A stretch of 53,502 nucleotides of DNA, taken from assembly GCA_050249835.1 (NCBI GenBank), contig JBFWPT010000025.1, positions 1 through 53,502 on the forward strand, given 5' to 3'. A program made the position numbers and the translations under genes. Numbering within the stretch: the stretch's first letter is position 1; each line of letters starts with the position of its first letter. The stretch is from Miltoncostaea sp050249835 (lineage in GTDB: Bacteria > Actinomycetota > Thermoleophilia > Miltoncostaeales > Miltoncostaeaceae). The notes beneath the pieces are model-generated. The model was not told where the DNA came from, searched no databases, and was given only the letters and a program-made list of their open reading frames with translations. Below are positions 33,601 through 42,772 of the stretch, piece after piece.

Positions 33601-34580
33601 GCGGCCACCTCCTCCTCGTGCTCGGTCCGTCGCCCGGTGAGGGTGAGGAACACGTCGTCGAGCGACGGCTCGCGCACCGCCGCGTTGGCCGGCTCGAGGC
33701 CGGCGCCGTCCAGGGCGCGCACGGCGCCCATGAGGGCGTGGGTGCCGTCGGCCGAGTTGAGCCGCAGCACCCGGCCGTCGCGGGTGGCGTCGCCGAGGCC
33801 GGGCTGCCCGCGGAAGGCCTCCTGCGCCGCGTCGGCGTCCGCGTCCGACAACATCGTCATCTCCACGACCGTCGCGCCGAGGCGCCGCTTGAGCTCGGCC
33901 GAGGTGCCCTCGCTGATGACCGTGCCGTGGTCGATGACGACGATCCGGTCGGCGAGCAGGTCCGCCTCCTCCAGGTACTGGGTGGTGAGGAGGACCGTCG
34001 TCCCGTCGTCCACCAGGTCGCGCACGACGTCCCAGAGGTCGCTGCGCGACTGGGGATCCAGCCCGGTCGTCGGCTCGTCGAGGTAGAGCACCGGCGGCGT
34101 GTGGACGAGCGCCGCCGCCAGGTCCAGCCGCCGCCGCATGCCGCCGCTGTAGGTGCGGGCCGTACGGTCCGCGGCATCCCCGAGGCCGAACCGCTCCAGC
34201 AGCTCGTCCGCCCGCCGCGCGATGACCCTGCGCGGCAGGTGCGTCAGCGTGCCGATGAGGCGCAGGTTCTCGCGGCCCGTGAGGTTCCCGTCGACCGCCG
34301 CGTACTGCCCCGCCAGCCCGATGCGCGTGCGCACCTGCTCCGGGTTCTTCGCCACGTCGACCCCCAGCACGCGCGCCTCGCCCTCGTCGGGCGTGAGCAC
34401 CGTGGCGAGGATCCGCACCGCAGTCGTCTTCCCCGCCCCGTTGGGACCGAGGAGGCCGAGCACCGTGCCCGCCGGCAGCGAGAAGTCCACACCCGACAGG
34501 GCCCGCACCTCCCCGTACCGCTTCACGAGGCCCCGCACCTCGATCGCCGGTGCGCTCCCGTTGCTCTCCACACGCGCCAT
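33597..34580 (-). CDS. ABC drug exporter ATP-binding protein (DrrA-like)
   Basis: 327 residues. The start is set at the ATG at 34580 because GGGAGGT lies five bases upstream; the longer frame (to 34637) would reach into the promoter. Walker A LLGPNGAGKTT, signature YSGGMRRRLDLAAAL, Walker B VLYLDEPTTGLDP and switch His region LLTTQYLEEAD are all present. A C-terminal regulatory domain of about 90 residues ends with EPSLDDVFLTLTGRR, typical of DrrA. A promoter and palindrome shared with the divergent MarR gene lie just upstream, so MarR probably represses this exporter. Confidence 0.92.
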   Translation of the reverse strand: MARVESNGSAPAIEVRGLVKRYGEVRALSGVDFSLPAGTVLGLLGPNGAGKTTAVRILATVLTPDEGEARVLGVDVAKNPEQVRTRIGLAGQYAAVDGNLTGRENLRLIGTLTHLPRRVIARRADELLERFGLGDAADRTARTYSGGMRRRLDLAAALVHTPPVLYLDEPTTGLDPQSRSDLWDVVRDLVDDGTTVLLTTQYLEEADLLADRIVVIDHGTVISEGTSAELKRRLGATVVEMTMLSDADADAAQEAFRGQPGLGDATRDGRVLRLNSADGTHALMGAVRALDGAGLEPANAAVREPSLDDVFLTLTGRRTEHEEEVAA

Positions 34581-34626
34581 TTGGACCTCCCGTCGCCCGC
34601 CACCTGGCGTCCATCTCCGATCTGCC

Positions 34627-34654
34627 ACAGTAGTCAATCATTTATCGATGTCAA
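34627..34654 (-). promoter_or_regulatory. Promoter of the DrrAB-like exporter
   Basis: On the minus strand a consensus -35 TTGACA (34649-34654) is followed after 16 bp by TACTGT (34627-34632). Transcription would begin near 34620, leaving a 40-base leader with the GGGAGGT ribosome site before the ATG at 34580. Confidence 0.55.
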
Positions 34655-34661
34655 ACATTGA
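34634..34661. promoter_or_regulatory. Probable MarR operator
   Basis: A 28-bp imperfect palindrome with outer arms TCAAT and ATTGA and inner TT/AA pairs, in an A+T-rich patch between the divergent exporter and MarR genes. It covers the -35 of the exporter promoter. Position and form match MarR-family sites. It also overlaps an upstream ATG (34648) in the MarR frame, which favours the later start at 34693. Confidence 0.5.
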
Positions 34662-34692
34662 GCCATGGCAAGGTTTCTGTCAGGCTCCGCGC

Positions 34693-35202
34693 ATGGGGGT
34701 GGGAGCGAAGGGATCCGAACACGGCGATGTCGCCCGGGAGGCATGGGCGATCCTGGTCGGGCTGTCCCTCGCCCAGCGGCGGGTGTGGCTGGAGGCCGGC
34801 GCGAAGGAGGGGCTCACCCCGCCCCAGGCGATCACCCTGATGCGGCTGCGCCCCGACACGCCCCCCAGCCTGGGCGACCTCGCCCGCCACATGCACTGCG
34901 ACGCGAGCTACGCCACCGCCCTCGCCGACCGCCTGGAGGAGCGCGGCCTGGTGGAGCGCCGGGTGAGCGCCAGCGACCGCCGCGTCCGGGAGCTCGTCCC
35001 CACCCCCGAGGGCATCGCCGCCCAGGAGCGCCTGCGCGCCGCGTTCACCACCCCGCCTCCCGGGCTCGACACCCTCTCCGAGGACGACGTCCAGGCCCTC
35101 ATGCGGATCGCCGAGAAGCTGGCCGAGTACGCCGACCCCGACGTCGCCGCGACCCTGGGGATCCCCCTCACCCCTCCGGCCGCCGCCCCCGCCCCCCGCT
35201 AG
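34693..35202 (+). CDS. MarR-family transcriptional regulator
   Basis: 169 residues from the ATG at 34693; an ATG at 34648 in frame lies inside the palindrome and is less likely. Winged-helix core: LTPPQAITLMRLRPDTPPSL, then the recognition-helix region LARHMHCDASYATALADRLEERG, then the wing VERRVSASDRRVRELVPTPEG. Flanking helices form the dimer interface. MarR proteins usually repress a neighbouring exporter and lose DNA binding when a phenolic or drug ligand binds; the divergent DrrAB-like pair fits. No conserved Cys for redox sensing is placed in the usual N-terminal position. Confidence 0.9.
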   Translation: MGVGAKGSEHGDVAREAWAILVGLSLAQRRVWLEAGAKEGLTPPQAITLMRLRPDTPPSLGDLARHMHCDASYATALADRLEERGLVERRVSASDRRVRELVPTPEGIAAQERLRAAFTTPPPGLDTLSEDDVQALMRIAEKLAEYADPDVAATLGIPLTPPAAAPAPR

Positions 35203-35256
35203 GCTCCGCGCCCCGGCGGCCGCCGCGCCGCCCCGAGCCCGTCCCGGGGGTGGAAC

Positions 35257-35622
35257 GTGGAGTCACGCCTTCTCGAATCGGTCTTCCCGGCCGACGCGAA
35301 CCCCCGCGGCAACCTCTTCGGAGGGACCCTCGTCTCGTGGATGGACAAGGCCGCCGGTATCGCCGCGATGCGCCGCGCCCGCAACGTCTGCGTCACCGCG
35401 AAGATCGACGACATCGAGTTCAAGGTCCCGATCATCGTCGGCGACCTGGTCGAGGTGAACGCCCGCGTCGAGGACGTCGGTCGAACGAGCATGCGCGTCC
35501 GGGTCGAGGTGTCGAAGGAGGACCCCCTCGCCGGCGTGAGCGAGCTCTGCACGGTTGGTCACTTCACCATGGTCGCCATCGGCCCCGACCGGAAGCCTGT
35601 CCCCGTGGATCCAGAGGGCTGA
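35257..35622 (+). CDS. Acyl-CoA thioesterase, hotdog fold (YciA/Acot-like)
   Basis: 121 residues from the GTG at 35257, 54 bp after MarR. Single hotdog domain with the Acot/YciA signature: VFPADANPRGNLFGGTLVSWMDKAAGIAA (Asn and Asp of the active site), VTAKIDDIEFKVPIIVGDLV and a strand GRTSMRVRVEV. Hydrolyses acyl-CoA to free acid and CoA; chain length is not predictable. Short for the group, but both active-site regions are intact. Confidence 0.87.
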   Translation: MESRLLESVFPADANPRGNLFGGTLVSWMDKAAGIAAMRRARNVCVTAKIDDIEFKVPIIVGDLVEVNARVEDVGRTSMRVRVEVSKEDPLAGVSELCTVGHFTMVAIGPDRKPVPVDPEG

Positions 35623-35690
35623 GAGTCCTTCAGGCGCGCGACCAGCTTTCGGGAGTAACGCGATGCACCCGCGCTCTCAGCATCCTAGGC

Positions 35691-37373
35691 TCAGGTCTCG
35701 TCGTCAGCCTCATTAAGGTAACGCGTGAAGCCGAGCGTGTGACCCATTCGTTCCTGCAAGGCCCCGATAAATTCGCGCGCCTTTGACCCGGGCTCGGACG
35801 TTCTGGTGATGTAAACCTCACGCGCCGCAGCTTCAAGGACCCCGACGTCCGCTTCAGTCAATATGCGGAGGCAGACCTCAGCCGTCTCCTCGGCGTCGAT
35901 GATACCGCTGCCAGCGGTCGTACTCTGGGACAATGATGACGCACCAATGCGAAGCACGCCTTGGACAATCTGCGTCTCCAGGGCACGGCGTTCGTTCGGG
36001 TCGCGACCCGCGTCGGCAATCAACTTCGTGAGGCAGACGCCGAGGTCGTTCGCGACGCCAAAAGCATACGTTGACCAGCCCGCTTGCGCCGATTCCCTGC
36101 CAACGCGCGCATACCAGTAGAGGTATATTTCAAGCTCTCGTTTTCCGAGCTCGGCTGGGAGATGCACCGATATGATTCCGAACGCGGTCTGCGTGCCATC
36201 TCCTAGGACATAGTCACTTTCCTTGGCCGCCTGCTCCCATAGGTCCGATAGCGCGTACACCACCCCGAGGAATGGCTCGGGTTGGTGGCCAATGATCTGG
36301 AGACCGGGCGACGGCCACCCGACGACCCTCTCGCCGAGGGCCGCGAGTGAACGCGTGGCGGCGCGCGACCGATCAGGCTCATGGCCGAGGTCCGCCAAGA
36401 GACCGGCAACGGCAACCGCGATCTCAGGCGCGTCCCGCGATCGAGCCCCAAGCTCTGCTAGTTCGAGAGACACAGGTTCCTCGTCGTGCTCAGGAAGTGG
36501 CGCCCGTCGAGCGATGACAGCGAGGGTCTCGGCTATCTCGACGACCCGGTTCGCGAGTGGGGTGGGTCGGGCGCGGGCCTCGAGGATGCGGAGGCTACCT
36601 AGCAACACGTTAACTGATCTTTCGGACAAGAGCGTTGGCGAGTCCAGCCGCCGCCGCGCGGCGTGAAAACACTGGTCCCATAGCCGCTGATCACCCCGTT
36701 CTAGGGCGACTTGTGTCGTCTCCGCGAAGCCCGCCAGGGGATCATCGGCCCACCCCGAGACGAGGTATCGCGCGCGAAGTCGGGCTTTCCTCAAGCCTGG
36801 CGCGACGCGCCGTTCGAGGAGACGCCGGGTTCGGCCGGAGTCTTGCCGTTGGCCGCCGCTCGATCCTTCTGGGTTGTCCGCCCCACCATCTACCGAGGGC
36901 GGCATGAGGATCACCGTGATCGGCTCTCGCCACGTGAGCGCGTCAAGATCGTCCATGAGCGCCTTGGGATGGCTCCTAGACCACGCAAGATGGTCAGCCC
37001 ACAGACCAAGCCTGCGCTTAGTGAGGCGCCTGGCGAGCCCCTTCGCCACAGCCCTCGGTCGCAACTGCCGCAGGAGAGCGACCAGCAAGACGACCCAGAG
37101 CCCAACGCTGAGAGCCACGACGAGTTCTGGGTAGTAGGAAGCGGCAACGGTCGCGTGAGGATCTGTCGGCTCCCAGCGATGCACCGCGTCAATAGGCAGC
37201 AGCGCCAGGCCCGACAACAGGATGAGCGTTCGCGGACTGCGCGCCAGCCTTGAGGCCGCGACCGAGCCGTACCTGTTGGAGCATTGTTGATAGGCAAAGA
37301 ACACGGCCGCACCCCCCGCCACGAAGAGCGTGACGAGGGCGCCTAGGATCGTTGGGATTCCGTCGGAAGGCAC
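35691..37373 (-). CDS. Unknown membrane-anchored protein in lower-G+C DNA
   Basis: 560 residues from the GTG at 37373. The N-terminus has three membrane spans (about 8-27, 47-64 and 79-102). Then come a basic stretch rich in Arg/Lys (about 103-125 and 180-200) and a long soluble helical region to the end (DLWEQAAKESDYVLGDGTQ, EIYLYWYARVGRESAQAGW, FIGALQERMGHTLGFTRYL). I recognise no family. Codons here use A/T third positions far more than neighbouring genes do, and flanking intergenic DNA is also less G+C-rich, so the segment about 35630-37590 looks horizontally acquired. Neighbours (thioesterase, GCS2 ligase) give no hint. A sensor or defence-type role would be a guess. Confidence 0.7.
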   Translation of the reverse strand: MPSDGIPTILGALVTLFVAGGAAVFFAYQQCSNRYGSVAASRLARSPRTLILLSGLALLPIDAVHRWEPTDPHATVAASYYPELVVALSVGLWVVLLVALLRQLRPRAVAKGLARRLTKRRLGLWADHLAWSRSHPKALMDDLDALTWREPITVILMPPSVDGGADNPEGSSGGQRQDSGRTRRLLERRVAPGLRKARLRARYLVSGWADDPLAGFAETTQVALERGDQRLWDQCFHAARRRLDSPTLLSERSVNVLLGSLRILEARARPTPLANRVVEIAETLAVIARRAPLPEHDEEPVSLELAELGARSRDAPEIAVAVAGLLADLGHEPDRSRAATRSLAALGERVVGWPSPGLQIIGHQPEPFLGVVYALSDLWEQAAKESDYVLGDGTQTAFGIISVHLPAELGKRELEIYLYWYARVGRESAQAGWSTYAFGVANDLGVCLTKLIADAGRDPNERRALETQIVQGVLRIGASSLSQSTTAGSGIIDAEETAEVCLRILTEADVGVLEAAAREVYITRTSEPGSKAREFIGALQERMGHTLGFTRYLNEADDET

Positions 37374-37588
37374 GTGATCTCTCGCCCTTGGATTGTCTAC
37401 CCGCTATTCACGCGTAACACAGCCGCGGCGCCAGCGCGCTGATGCCGCGCGGCGATCCCTGCGCAGCAAAGTATGCCAGCTACCTTAAGACGTCCTCTGG
37501 CGCACTTTGGCCATGTATGAGGTTGTGTTTCGAGCGTACCGGCCGACCACGTTGCGTCCGAGTACCGCAGCGCAATCGCCGAGACCGT
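37374..37588. other. Lower-G+C intergenic region, no gene seen
   Basis: 215 bp between the start of the unknown membrane protein and the end of the GCS2-family gene, both on the minus strand. It is visibly richer in A and T than the core genes and belongs to the same anomalous segment. Small frames here lack ribosome sites and look like noise. No direct repeats or tRNA end marking an insertion were found. Confidence 0.5.
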
Positions 37589-39088
37589 CTAGCTCGTCCG
37601 TTCTTGGGTAGCCTTCGCGGCGGTCTCGCCAGCGGGCCGTGGAGTTCGGACTGCCTTTCGGAGATAGATCTCCGTCATGGTCGCCAGGGCATCGACCCGC
37701 TCCCTACCTTCCAGTCGTGCCAGCTCCCGTTTTTGCCACGCGGCCCCGGTGAGCCTGCTCTCGGCCCGTTCCGCAATCACCGCCAGCCAGCGCTCGGCGT
37801 CCGCCTCCTCGACCCCCATCCCCGTCAGCCCGGCCCGCGCGACCGGCAGTAGCCGTCGCACCAGCTCCACCGCCCCGTAGGGCCTCGGACTCGGGGCCTC
37901 CCGGCTCGGCCAGAGAAGCGTCGCGTCCAGGCCGTCCCGAGCCGCGCTGTAGAAGTTCCGCCGGGCGAAGTCGAAGGGGAAGCTCCGGCAGATCCAGCCC
38001 ATCTGGGGGGCCAGGGCGAGGGTCAGGCCGAGGAGGAAGGCCGCGTTGGCGGTCATGTCGCTCACGGTGGGGCCGGCGGGGAGGGCGCGCATCTCGATCC
38101 TGAGGTGAGGATCGTCGCCCAGGTCGACGACGGCGCGGTTCCAGCGCCAGACGGTCCCGTGGTGAAGGCGTAGCTCGTCGAGGCCGGGGATCCGGCCCTC
38201 GGCCAGCGCGTCCAGCGGCGCCTCCTCCCCCACCACCGGGAGGATCGGGACGTGGAGGGCGACGGACTCGGCGAAGGGCTCCACCGGGGAGGCGATCCAG
38301 CCGTGGCCGAAGCTGGCACGGCTGGGCAGCCACGCGGCCCCGATCGGCGCGCGGTCGTCGATCGCCTGGCCGAAGAGGGCGATGCGCGTCTCGGCCCAGA
38401 GCAGATGCTCCAGCAGGATCGGGGAGTTCGCGGACACGGCCAGGACGGGGGCGACCGCGGCCTGGGCGGCGTTGAAGACGGCGGCGAACGCGCTGGGGGG
38501 CGTGCGCAGGTGGACGTGGAGGCCGGTGGCGGCGCCCTCCAGGGTGATGTCATCCCAGTCGAGCAGGAGGGGCTCGTCGCCGTCGATGCCGATCTCGAAC
38601 GGGCCGCCGCGGAGGTCGCGGAGGCCCTTCTGCAGGGCGCGGAACCGGGGGGAGTCGGTCATGGCCCGGAGGCCGAGGTCCTCGCGGCGGAGCGTCGGGA
38701 GGATGCCGATGGTGATCGGCCGGGCGCCGACGGTGGCGGCGGCGCGGGTCACGCGGTCCAGGCCCGCGGCGAGGGCGTCGTGCATCGCCGTGAGTGGCCG
38801 GCCGGCCAGGGGCACCGGGGGCGTGTTGAGCTCCAGGTTGAACCGGTCGAGCTCGACGTCGAGGTCGGGGTCGTTCGCCGCGGCCTGGACCTCGCGGTTC
38901 ACGAACGCGGGGCGGCAGTCCTTGTCGACGAGGCCGATCTCCACCTCGACACCGGCGGAGGGCGGGCCGTCGCCGAAGCCGGGCCGGGCGACGAGCCGCG
39001 AGAGCGCCTCCAGCCCCTCCCGGCAGCGCTCGGCGAAGCGCCGGTGGTCGTCGTCCGAGAAGTCCTCGGTGCCGATCTCCTCGCCCAC
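37589..39088 (-). CDS. GCS2-family carboxylate-amine ligase (glutamate--cysteine ligase-like)
   Basis: 499 residues from the GTG at 39088, with GAGAGGGGG eight bases before it; the frame upstream is not coding in character. Fold and motifs are of the glutamate-cysteine ligase type 2 superfamily (PF04107): SAGVEVEIGLVDKD near the N-terminus, ELDRFNLELNTPP, PITIGILPTLRREDL, GLHVHLRTPP and SANSPILLEHLL (the SANSP run is typical), and HGTVWRWNRAVVD. The family makes gamma-glutamyl amides with ATP. It is longer than YbdK (about 370). A role in thiol or ergothioneine (EgtA-like) synthesis is possible but not shown. Confidence 0.78.
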   Translation of the reverse strand: MGEEIGTEDFSDDDHRRFAERCREGLEALSRLVARPGFGDGPPSAGVEVEIGLVDKDCRPAFVNREVQAAANDPDLDVELDRFNLELNTPPVPLAGRPLTAMHDALAAGLDRVTRAAATVGARPITIGILPTLRREDLGLRAMTDSPRFRALQKGLRDLRGGPFEIGIDGDEPLLLDWDDITLEGAATGLHVHLRTPPSAFAAVFNAAQAAVAPVLAVSANSPILLEHLLWAETRIALFGQAIDDRAPIGAAWLPSRASFGHGWIASPVEPFAESVALHVPILPVVGEEAPLDALAEGRIPGLDELRLHHGTVWRWNRAVVDLGDDPHLRIEMRALPAGPTVSDMTANAAFLLGLTLALAPQMGWICRSFPFDFARRNFYSAARDGLDATLLWPSREAPSPRPYGAVELVRRLLPVARAGLTGMGVEEADAERWLAVIAERAESRLTGAAWQKRELARLEGRERVDALATMTEIYLRKAVRTPRPAGETAAKATQERTS

Positions 39089-39194
39089 TCGGCCCACCCC
39101 CTCTCGTCCAATTGACCCTGGTTGGCCCCCGGGCCGCCCGAGGGACGGCACGTCACCCGGGCATTCCCGCCGCCGGGGAGAGTAGAACGGACCC

Positions 39195-40721
39195 GTGGCG
39201 TCACCACCAGCACCGGCCGGCCCCGGAGCGGACGTTGCGGGGGGCGTGCGGCTCGCGAGCACGCGCGGGCGGCTCATCCTGCTCGCCACGGTGCTCGGAT
39301 CCGGGATGGCGTTCCTCGACGGCACCGTCGTCAACATCGCCCTGCCCCGCATCGGCGAGGAACTGGACGCCGACCTGGCCGGCCTGCAGTGGACGGTCAA
39401 CGCCTACGCGCTCACCCTCGCGGGCCTGCTGCTGATCGGGGGGTCGCTCGGCGACCTGCTGGGGCGGCGGCGGATCTTCGTGCTGGGCGTCGCCTGGTTC
39501 GCGGTGGCGTCGCTGCTCTGCGCGGTGGCGCCGTCCACGGAGACGCTCATCGCGGCGCGGGCGATCCAGGGGATCGGGGCGGCGCTCCTCACCCCCGGCT
39601 CGCTCGCCCTGCTCGAGGCCTCCTTCCACCCCGACGACCGCGGCGCCGCCATCGGGGCGTGGTCGGGCCTCGCCGGCGTCTCCACCGCGTTCGGGCCGTT
39701 CCTCGGCGGCTGGCTCGTGGAGGCCGTCTCGTGGCGGCTCATCTTCCTGATCAACCTGCCCCTCGCCGCCGTCGTGATGTGGTCGGCGCGGGCGATCCCG
39801 GAGTCCCGCGACCCGGCGGCCGAGGGGCAGGGCCTCGACTGGTGGGGCGCCGCGCTCAGCGGGCTCGGCCTGGCCGGGATCACCTACGCGCTCACGGAGG
39901 GGCCCGGCGCCGGCTGGGACGACCCCCTCATCCTGGCCACCGGCATCCTCGGCGTCGCCATGCTCGCGGGGTTCCTGTGGGTGGAGCTCCGCGCCCGCCA
40001 CCCGCTCGTGCCGCTCGGCCTGTTCCGCATCCGCGACTTCTCGGTCGCCAACGCGATGACCTTCATCGTCTACGGGGCGCTCAGCGGGGCGCTGTTCCTG
40101 CTGCCCATCCAGCTCCAGCAGGTGTCCGGCTACTCCCCCATCGCGGCCGGCTCGGCCCTCATCCCGATGACGATCCTGATGCTGCTGCTCTCCACCTGGG
40201 CGGGCCGCCTGTCGGCGCGCATCGGCCCGCGCATCCCCATGGGCGTCGGCCCCATCGTCGCCGGGGCGGGGCTGGCCCTGCTGGTGCGGGTCGGGGAGGA
40301 CGCCTCCTACGTGGCCGACATCCTCCCCGCCGTGCTCGTGTTCGGGCTCGGCATGTCCATCACCGTCGCCCCGCTCAACGTCACCGTGCTGAGCGCGGCG
40401 GGCGAGGAGCGCGCCGGGGTCGCGTCGGCCATCAACAACGCCGTCGCGCGGGTCGCCGGGCTGCTGGCCATCGCGGTCATCCCCGTGCTGGCGGGGATCT
40501 CGGGGGACGACTACCTCGTGCCGGACCTCTTCGACGACGGCTTCCGCACCGGCACGCTCATCTGCGCCGCCATGTGCGTCGTCGGCGGCGCCGTCGTGCT
40601 CGTGGCCCTGCGCAACCCGGAGCGGACCCGCGACGAGCCGCCCCCGCCGCCCCACTGCGCCCTCAACGGGCCGCCCCCGGACACGGGCGAGGCCGCCCCC
40701 GTCACGGCCACCGCACCGTAG
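39195..40721 (+). CDS. MFS drug exporter, DHA2 (EmrB/QacA) family, 14 spans
   Basis: 508 residues from the GTG at 39195; a later start cannot be ruled out, since no strong ribosome site is seen. The first span carries GMAFLDGTVVNIALPRIGEEL, the DHA2 motif D1; motif A follows as GGSLGDLLGRRRIFVLG. Motif C of proton antiporters appears as GLAGVSTAFGPFLGGWLVE. Fourteen hydrophobic segments can be counted. A Pro-rich tail follows the last span (PPPPPHCALNGPPP). It ends 15 bp before the response regulator gene, so a single transcript and control by that system are plausible. Confidence 0.88.
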   Translation: MASPPAPAGPGADVAGGVRLASTRGRLILLATVLGSGMAFLDGTVVNIALPRIGEELDADLAGLQWTVNAYALTLAGLLLIGGSLGDLLGRRRIFVLGVAWFAVASLLCAVAPSTETLIAARAIQGIGAALLTPGSLALLEASFHPDDRGAAIGAWSGLAGVSTAFGPFLGGWLVEAVSWRLIFLINLPLAAVVMWSARAIPESRDPAAEGQGLDWWGAALSGLGLAGITYALTEGPGAGWDDPLILATGILGVAMLAGFLWVELRARHPLVPLGLFRIRDFSVANAMTFIVYGALSGALFLLPIQLQQVSGYSPIAAGSALIPMTILMLLLSTWAGRLSARIGPRIPMGVGPIVAGAGLALLVRVGEDASYVADILPAVLVFGLGMSITVAPLNVTVLSAAGEERAGVASAINNAVARVAGLLAIAVIPVLAGISGDDYLVPDLFDDGFRTGTLICAAMCVVGGAVVLVALRNPERTRDEPPPPPHCALNGPPPDTGEAAPVTATAP

Positions 40722-40736
40722 GTCCATACTGACCCC

Positions 40737-41414
40737 ATGCTGGAGCCCTTCGTGATGGTGGTGGAGGACGACGCGACGCTGCGGTCGGTGCTCACGCGCG
40801 GGCTGCAGGAGGAGGGGTTCCGCTGCGAGTCGGTCGGCACCGGCGCGGCCATGCTCCAGCGGCTCGGGGAGACGAACTCCCCCGACGCCCTCGTGCTCGA
40901 CATCGGCCTGCCCGACTGCGACGGCCGCGACGCCTGCCAGGCCCTCCGCGCCCGCGGCGTCGGCACGCCGGTCATCTTCCTCACCGCCCGCGACGCCCTG
41001 GTCGACCGCCTCGCCGGCTTCGACGCGGGCGGCGACGACTACCTCGCCAAGCCCTTCGCCCTGGACGAGCTCGTCGCCCGGCTGCGGGCCCTGGTGCGCC
41101 GCGGCGCGGCGCCCGGCACCGGGGTCGCGCGGGCCGGGGGCGTGGAGCTCGACCCCGCCGCCCACGCCCTGCGCTCCGGCGAGGTCACGGTGCGCCTCAC
41201 GCCCACCGAGTTCCGGCTGCTCGCCACCCTGTTCGCCCGCCGCGGGGAGGCCGTGCGGCGCCGCGAGCTGGTGCGCGCCGGCTGGCCGCACGGCGCGATC
41301 GTCAACGACAACACGCTCGACGCCTACATCGCGCGCCTGCGGCGCAAGCTGCGGGAGCTGGAGGGGGCGCCCGCCCTCGAGACGGTGCACGGCGTCGGGT
41401 ACCTCATCCGGTGA
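40737..41414 (+). CDS. OmpR-family response regulator
   Basis: 225 residues from the ATG at 40737. Receiver domain (1-120): acidic VVEDD, phospho-acceptor Asp 55 in VLDIGLPD, and Lys in DDYLAKPFAL. Winged-helix DNA-binding domain (about 130-222): VRLTPTEFRLLATLF, RRRELVRAGWP, and LDAYIARLRRKLRE, with the closing VHGVGYLIR. A CATACT hexamer lies eight bases before the ATG, which fits a leaderless message. The histidine kinase gene overlaps its stop by 4 bases. Confidence 0.93.
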   Translation: MLEPFVMVVEDDATLRSVLTRGLQEEGFRCESVGTGAAMLQRLGETNSPDALVLDIGLPDCDGRDACQALRARGVGTPVIFLTARDALVDRLAGFDAGGDDYLAKPFALDELVARLRALVRRGAAPGTGVARAGGVELDPAAHALRSGEVTVRLTPTEFRLLATLFARRGEAVRRRELVRAGWPHGAIVNDNTLDAYIARLRRKLRELEGAPALETVHGVGYLIR

Positions 41415-42754
41415 GGCTCCCACGGCGCCCGTTCGCGCTGCGGACGCGGCTGCTGCTGGCGATCGTGGGCGGCGTCGGCCTGACGCTGGCCCTGCTCATC
41501 ACGGTCTTCAACATCGCGCTCGACCGCGGCCTCACCAACGACGCGGACCAGATCGCCCGCAGCCGCGCCCAGGGGGAGCTCGCGGCCCTCACCATCGGCC
41601 ACGGGACGCTGAAGGCCCCGGCCACCGCCGTCAGCCCGGTGCTGGACACCCGCGCCTGGATCTTCAACAACGAGCGGGCCCTGCGCAGCCCGCCCGCCGA
41701 CGCCAAGCTGACCTTCGCGGCCCACGGCCAGTCGGGCGCGCCGGAGGGCTTCACCACCCTCGGGGACACCGCGCGCATCTACACGCTGCCGGTCATCGAC
41801 CCGGCCGGCGATCGGGTCGGCACGATCGTCTCGGTCGTCTCCCTGGCGCCCTACAACCGCACCCGCAACGTCGCCCTGCTGGCGTCCACCGCCCTCGGCA
41901 TCGTCGTGCTCGCCGCCGTGGCGTTCGCGTCGGCCCTCATCCTGCGCGCGGCGCTGCGGCCCGTGGCCCGCATGACGGCCGAGGCCGCGGCCTGGAGCGA
42001 GAGCGACATGGACAAGCGCTTCGCCGTCGGCCCGCCGGACGACGAGATCACGCGCCTGGCGGCGACGTTCGACGGCCTGCTCGACCGCCTCGCCTCCGGC
42101 ATGCGCCGCGAGCGGCGCCTCACCGCGGAGGTCTCGCACGAGCTGCGGACGCCGATCGCCCAGATCCGCGCCGAGGCCGACCTGGCCTTGCGCCGCGAGC
42201 GCACCCCGCGCGAGTACCAGGACGCCCTGGAGGTCATCCGCTCGGGCGCGGACCGGCTGCAGTCCACGGTCGAGACGCTCATGGCCACGGCCCGCCAGGA
42301 GGCCCCCCTGCCCCGTGGCACCGGCGATGCCCGGGCCGCGGCGGCCGACGTGGTCACCGCGTGCGGCCCCGCCGCGGCCGCCCGCGGCATCGATCTGGAC
42401 CTCACCGGGCCCGACTCGGTGCGCGCGGGGGTCGAGACGCCCGTCATGGAGCGGATCCTGCAGCCGATCGTGGAGAACGCCTGCCGCTACGCCCGCGGCC
42501 GCGTGACGGTCGCGGTCGGCACCGAGGGCCGCGAGGTGCGCATCGAGGTGGCCGACGACGGCCCCGGCGTGCCCGACGACGAGCGCGAGGTCATCTTCGA
42601 GCCGGGCGTCCGCGGCTCGTCGCAGGGCGCGGCCGGCGGCGGCGCCGGGCTGGGGCTGCCCCTTTCGCGCCGGCTCGCCCGGGCGGCGGGCGGCGACGTG
42701 GAGGCCGTCACCGGCAACGGCGGGCGCTTCAGCGTGAGGGTGCCGGCCGCCTGA
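41411..42754 (+). CDS. Sensor histidine kinase with HAMP domain
   Basis: 447 residues from a GTG in a GTGA overlap. Two membrane spans (about 12-34 and 155-176) enclose an extracytoplasmic sensor of about 120 residues with no named fold. A HAMP linker follows, then HisKA with the phospho-acceptor His 243 in EVSHELRTPIAQI, and the HATPase with N box IVENACRYA, G1 VADDGPGVP and G2 GGGAGLGLPLSRRLA. It phosphorylates the response regulator before it. The signal is unknown; the upstream MFS exporter is a likely target. Confidence 0.92.
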   Translation: MRLPRRPFALRTRLLLAIVGGVGLTLALLITVFNIALDRGLTNDADQIARSRAQGELAALTIGHGTLKAPATAVSPVLDTRAWIFNNERALRSPPADAKLTFAAHGQSGAPEGFTTLGDTARIYTLPVIDPAGDRVGTIVSVVSLAPYNRTRNVALLASTALGIVVLAAVAFASALILRAALRPVARMTAEAAAWSESDMDKRFAVGPPDDEITRLAATFDGLLDRLASGMRRERRLTAEVSHELRTPIAQIRAEADLALRRERTPREYQDALEVIRSGADRLQSTVETLMATARQEAPLPRGTGDARAAAADVVTACGPAAAARGIDLDLTGPDSVRAGVETPVMERILQPIVENACRYARGRVTVAVGTEGREVRIEVADDGPGVPDDEREVIFEPGVRGSSQGAAGGGAGLGLPLSRRLARAAGGDVEAVTGNGGRFSVRVPAA

Positions 42755-42772
42755 GCGCCGCCGCCGGGGACC

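Noticed and set aside
37442..37852. Small plus-strand gene in the low-G+C segment
   Set aside because: No ribosome site, no recognisable domain, and most of it is antisense to the GCS2-family gene.
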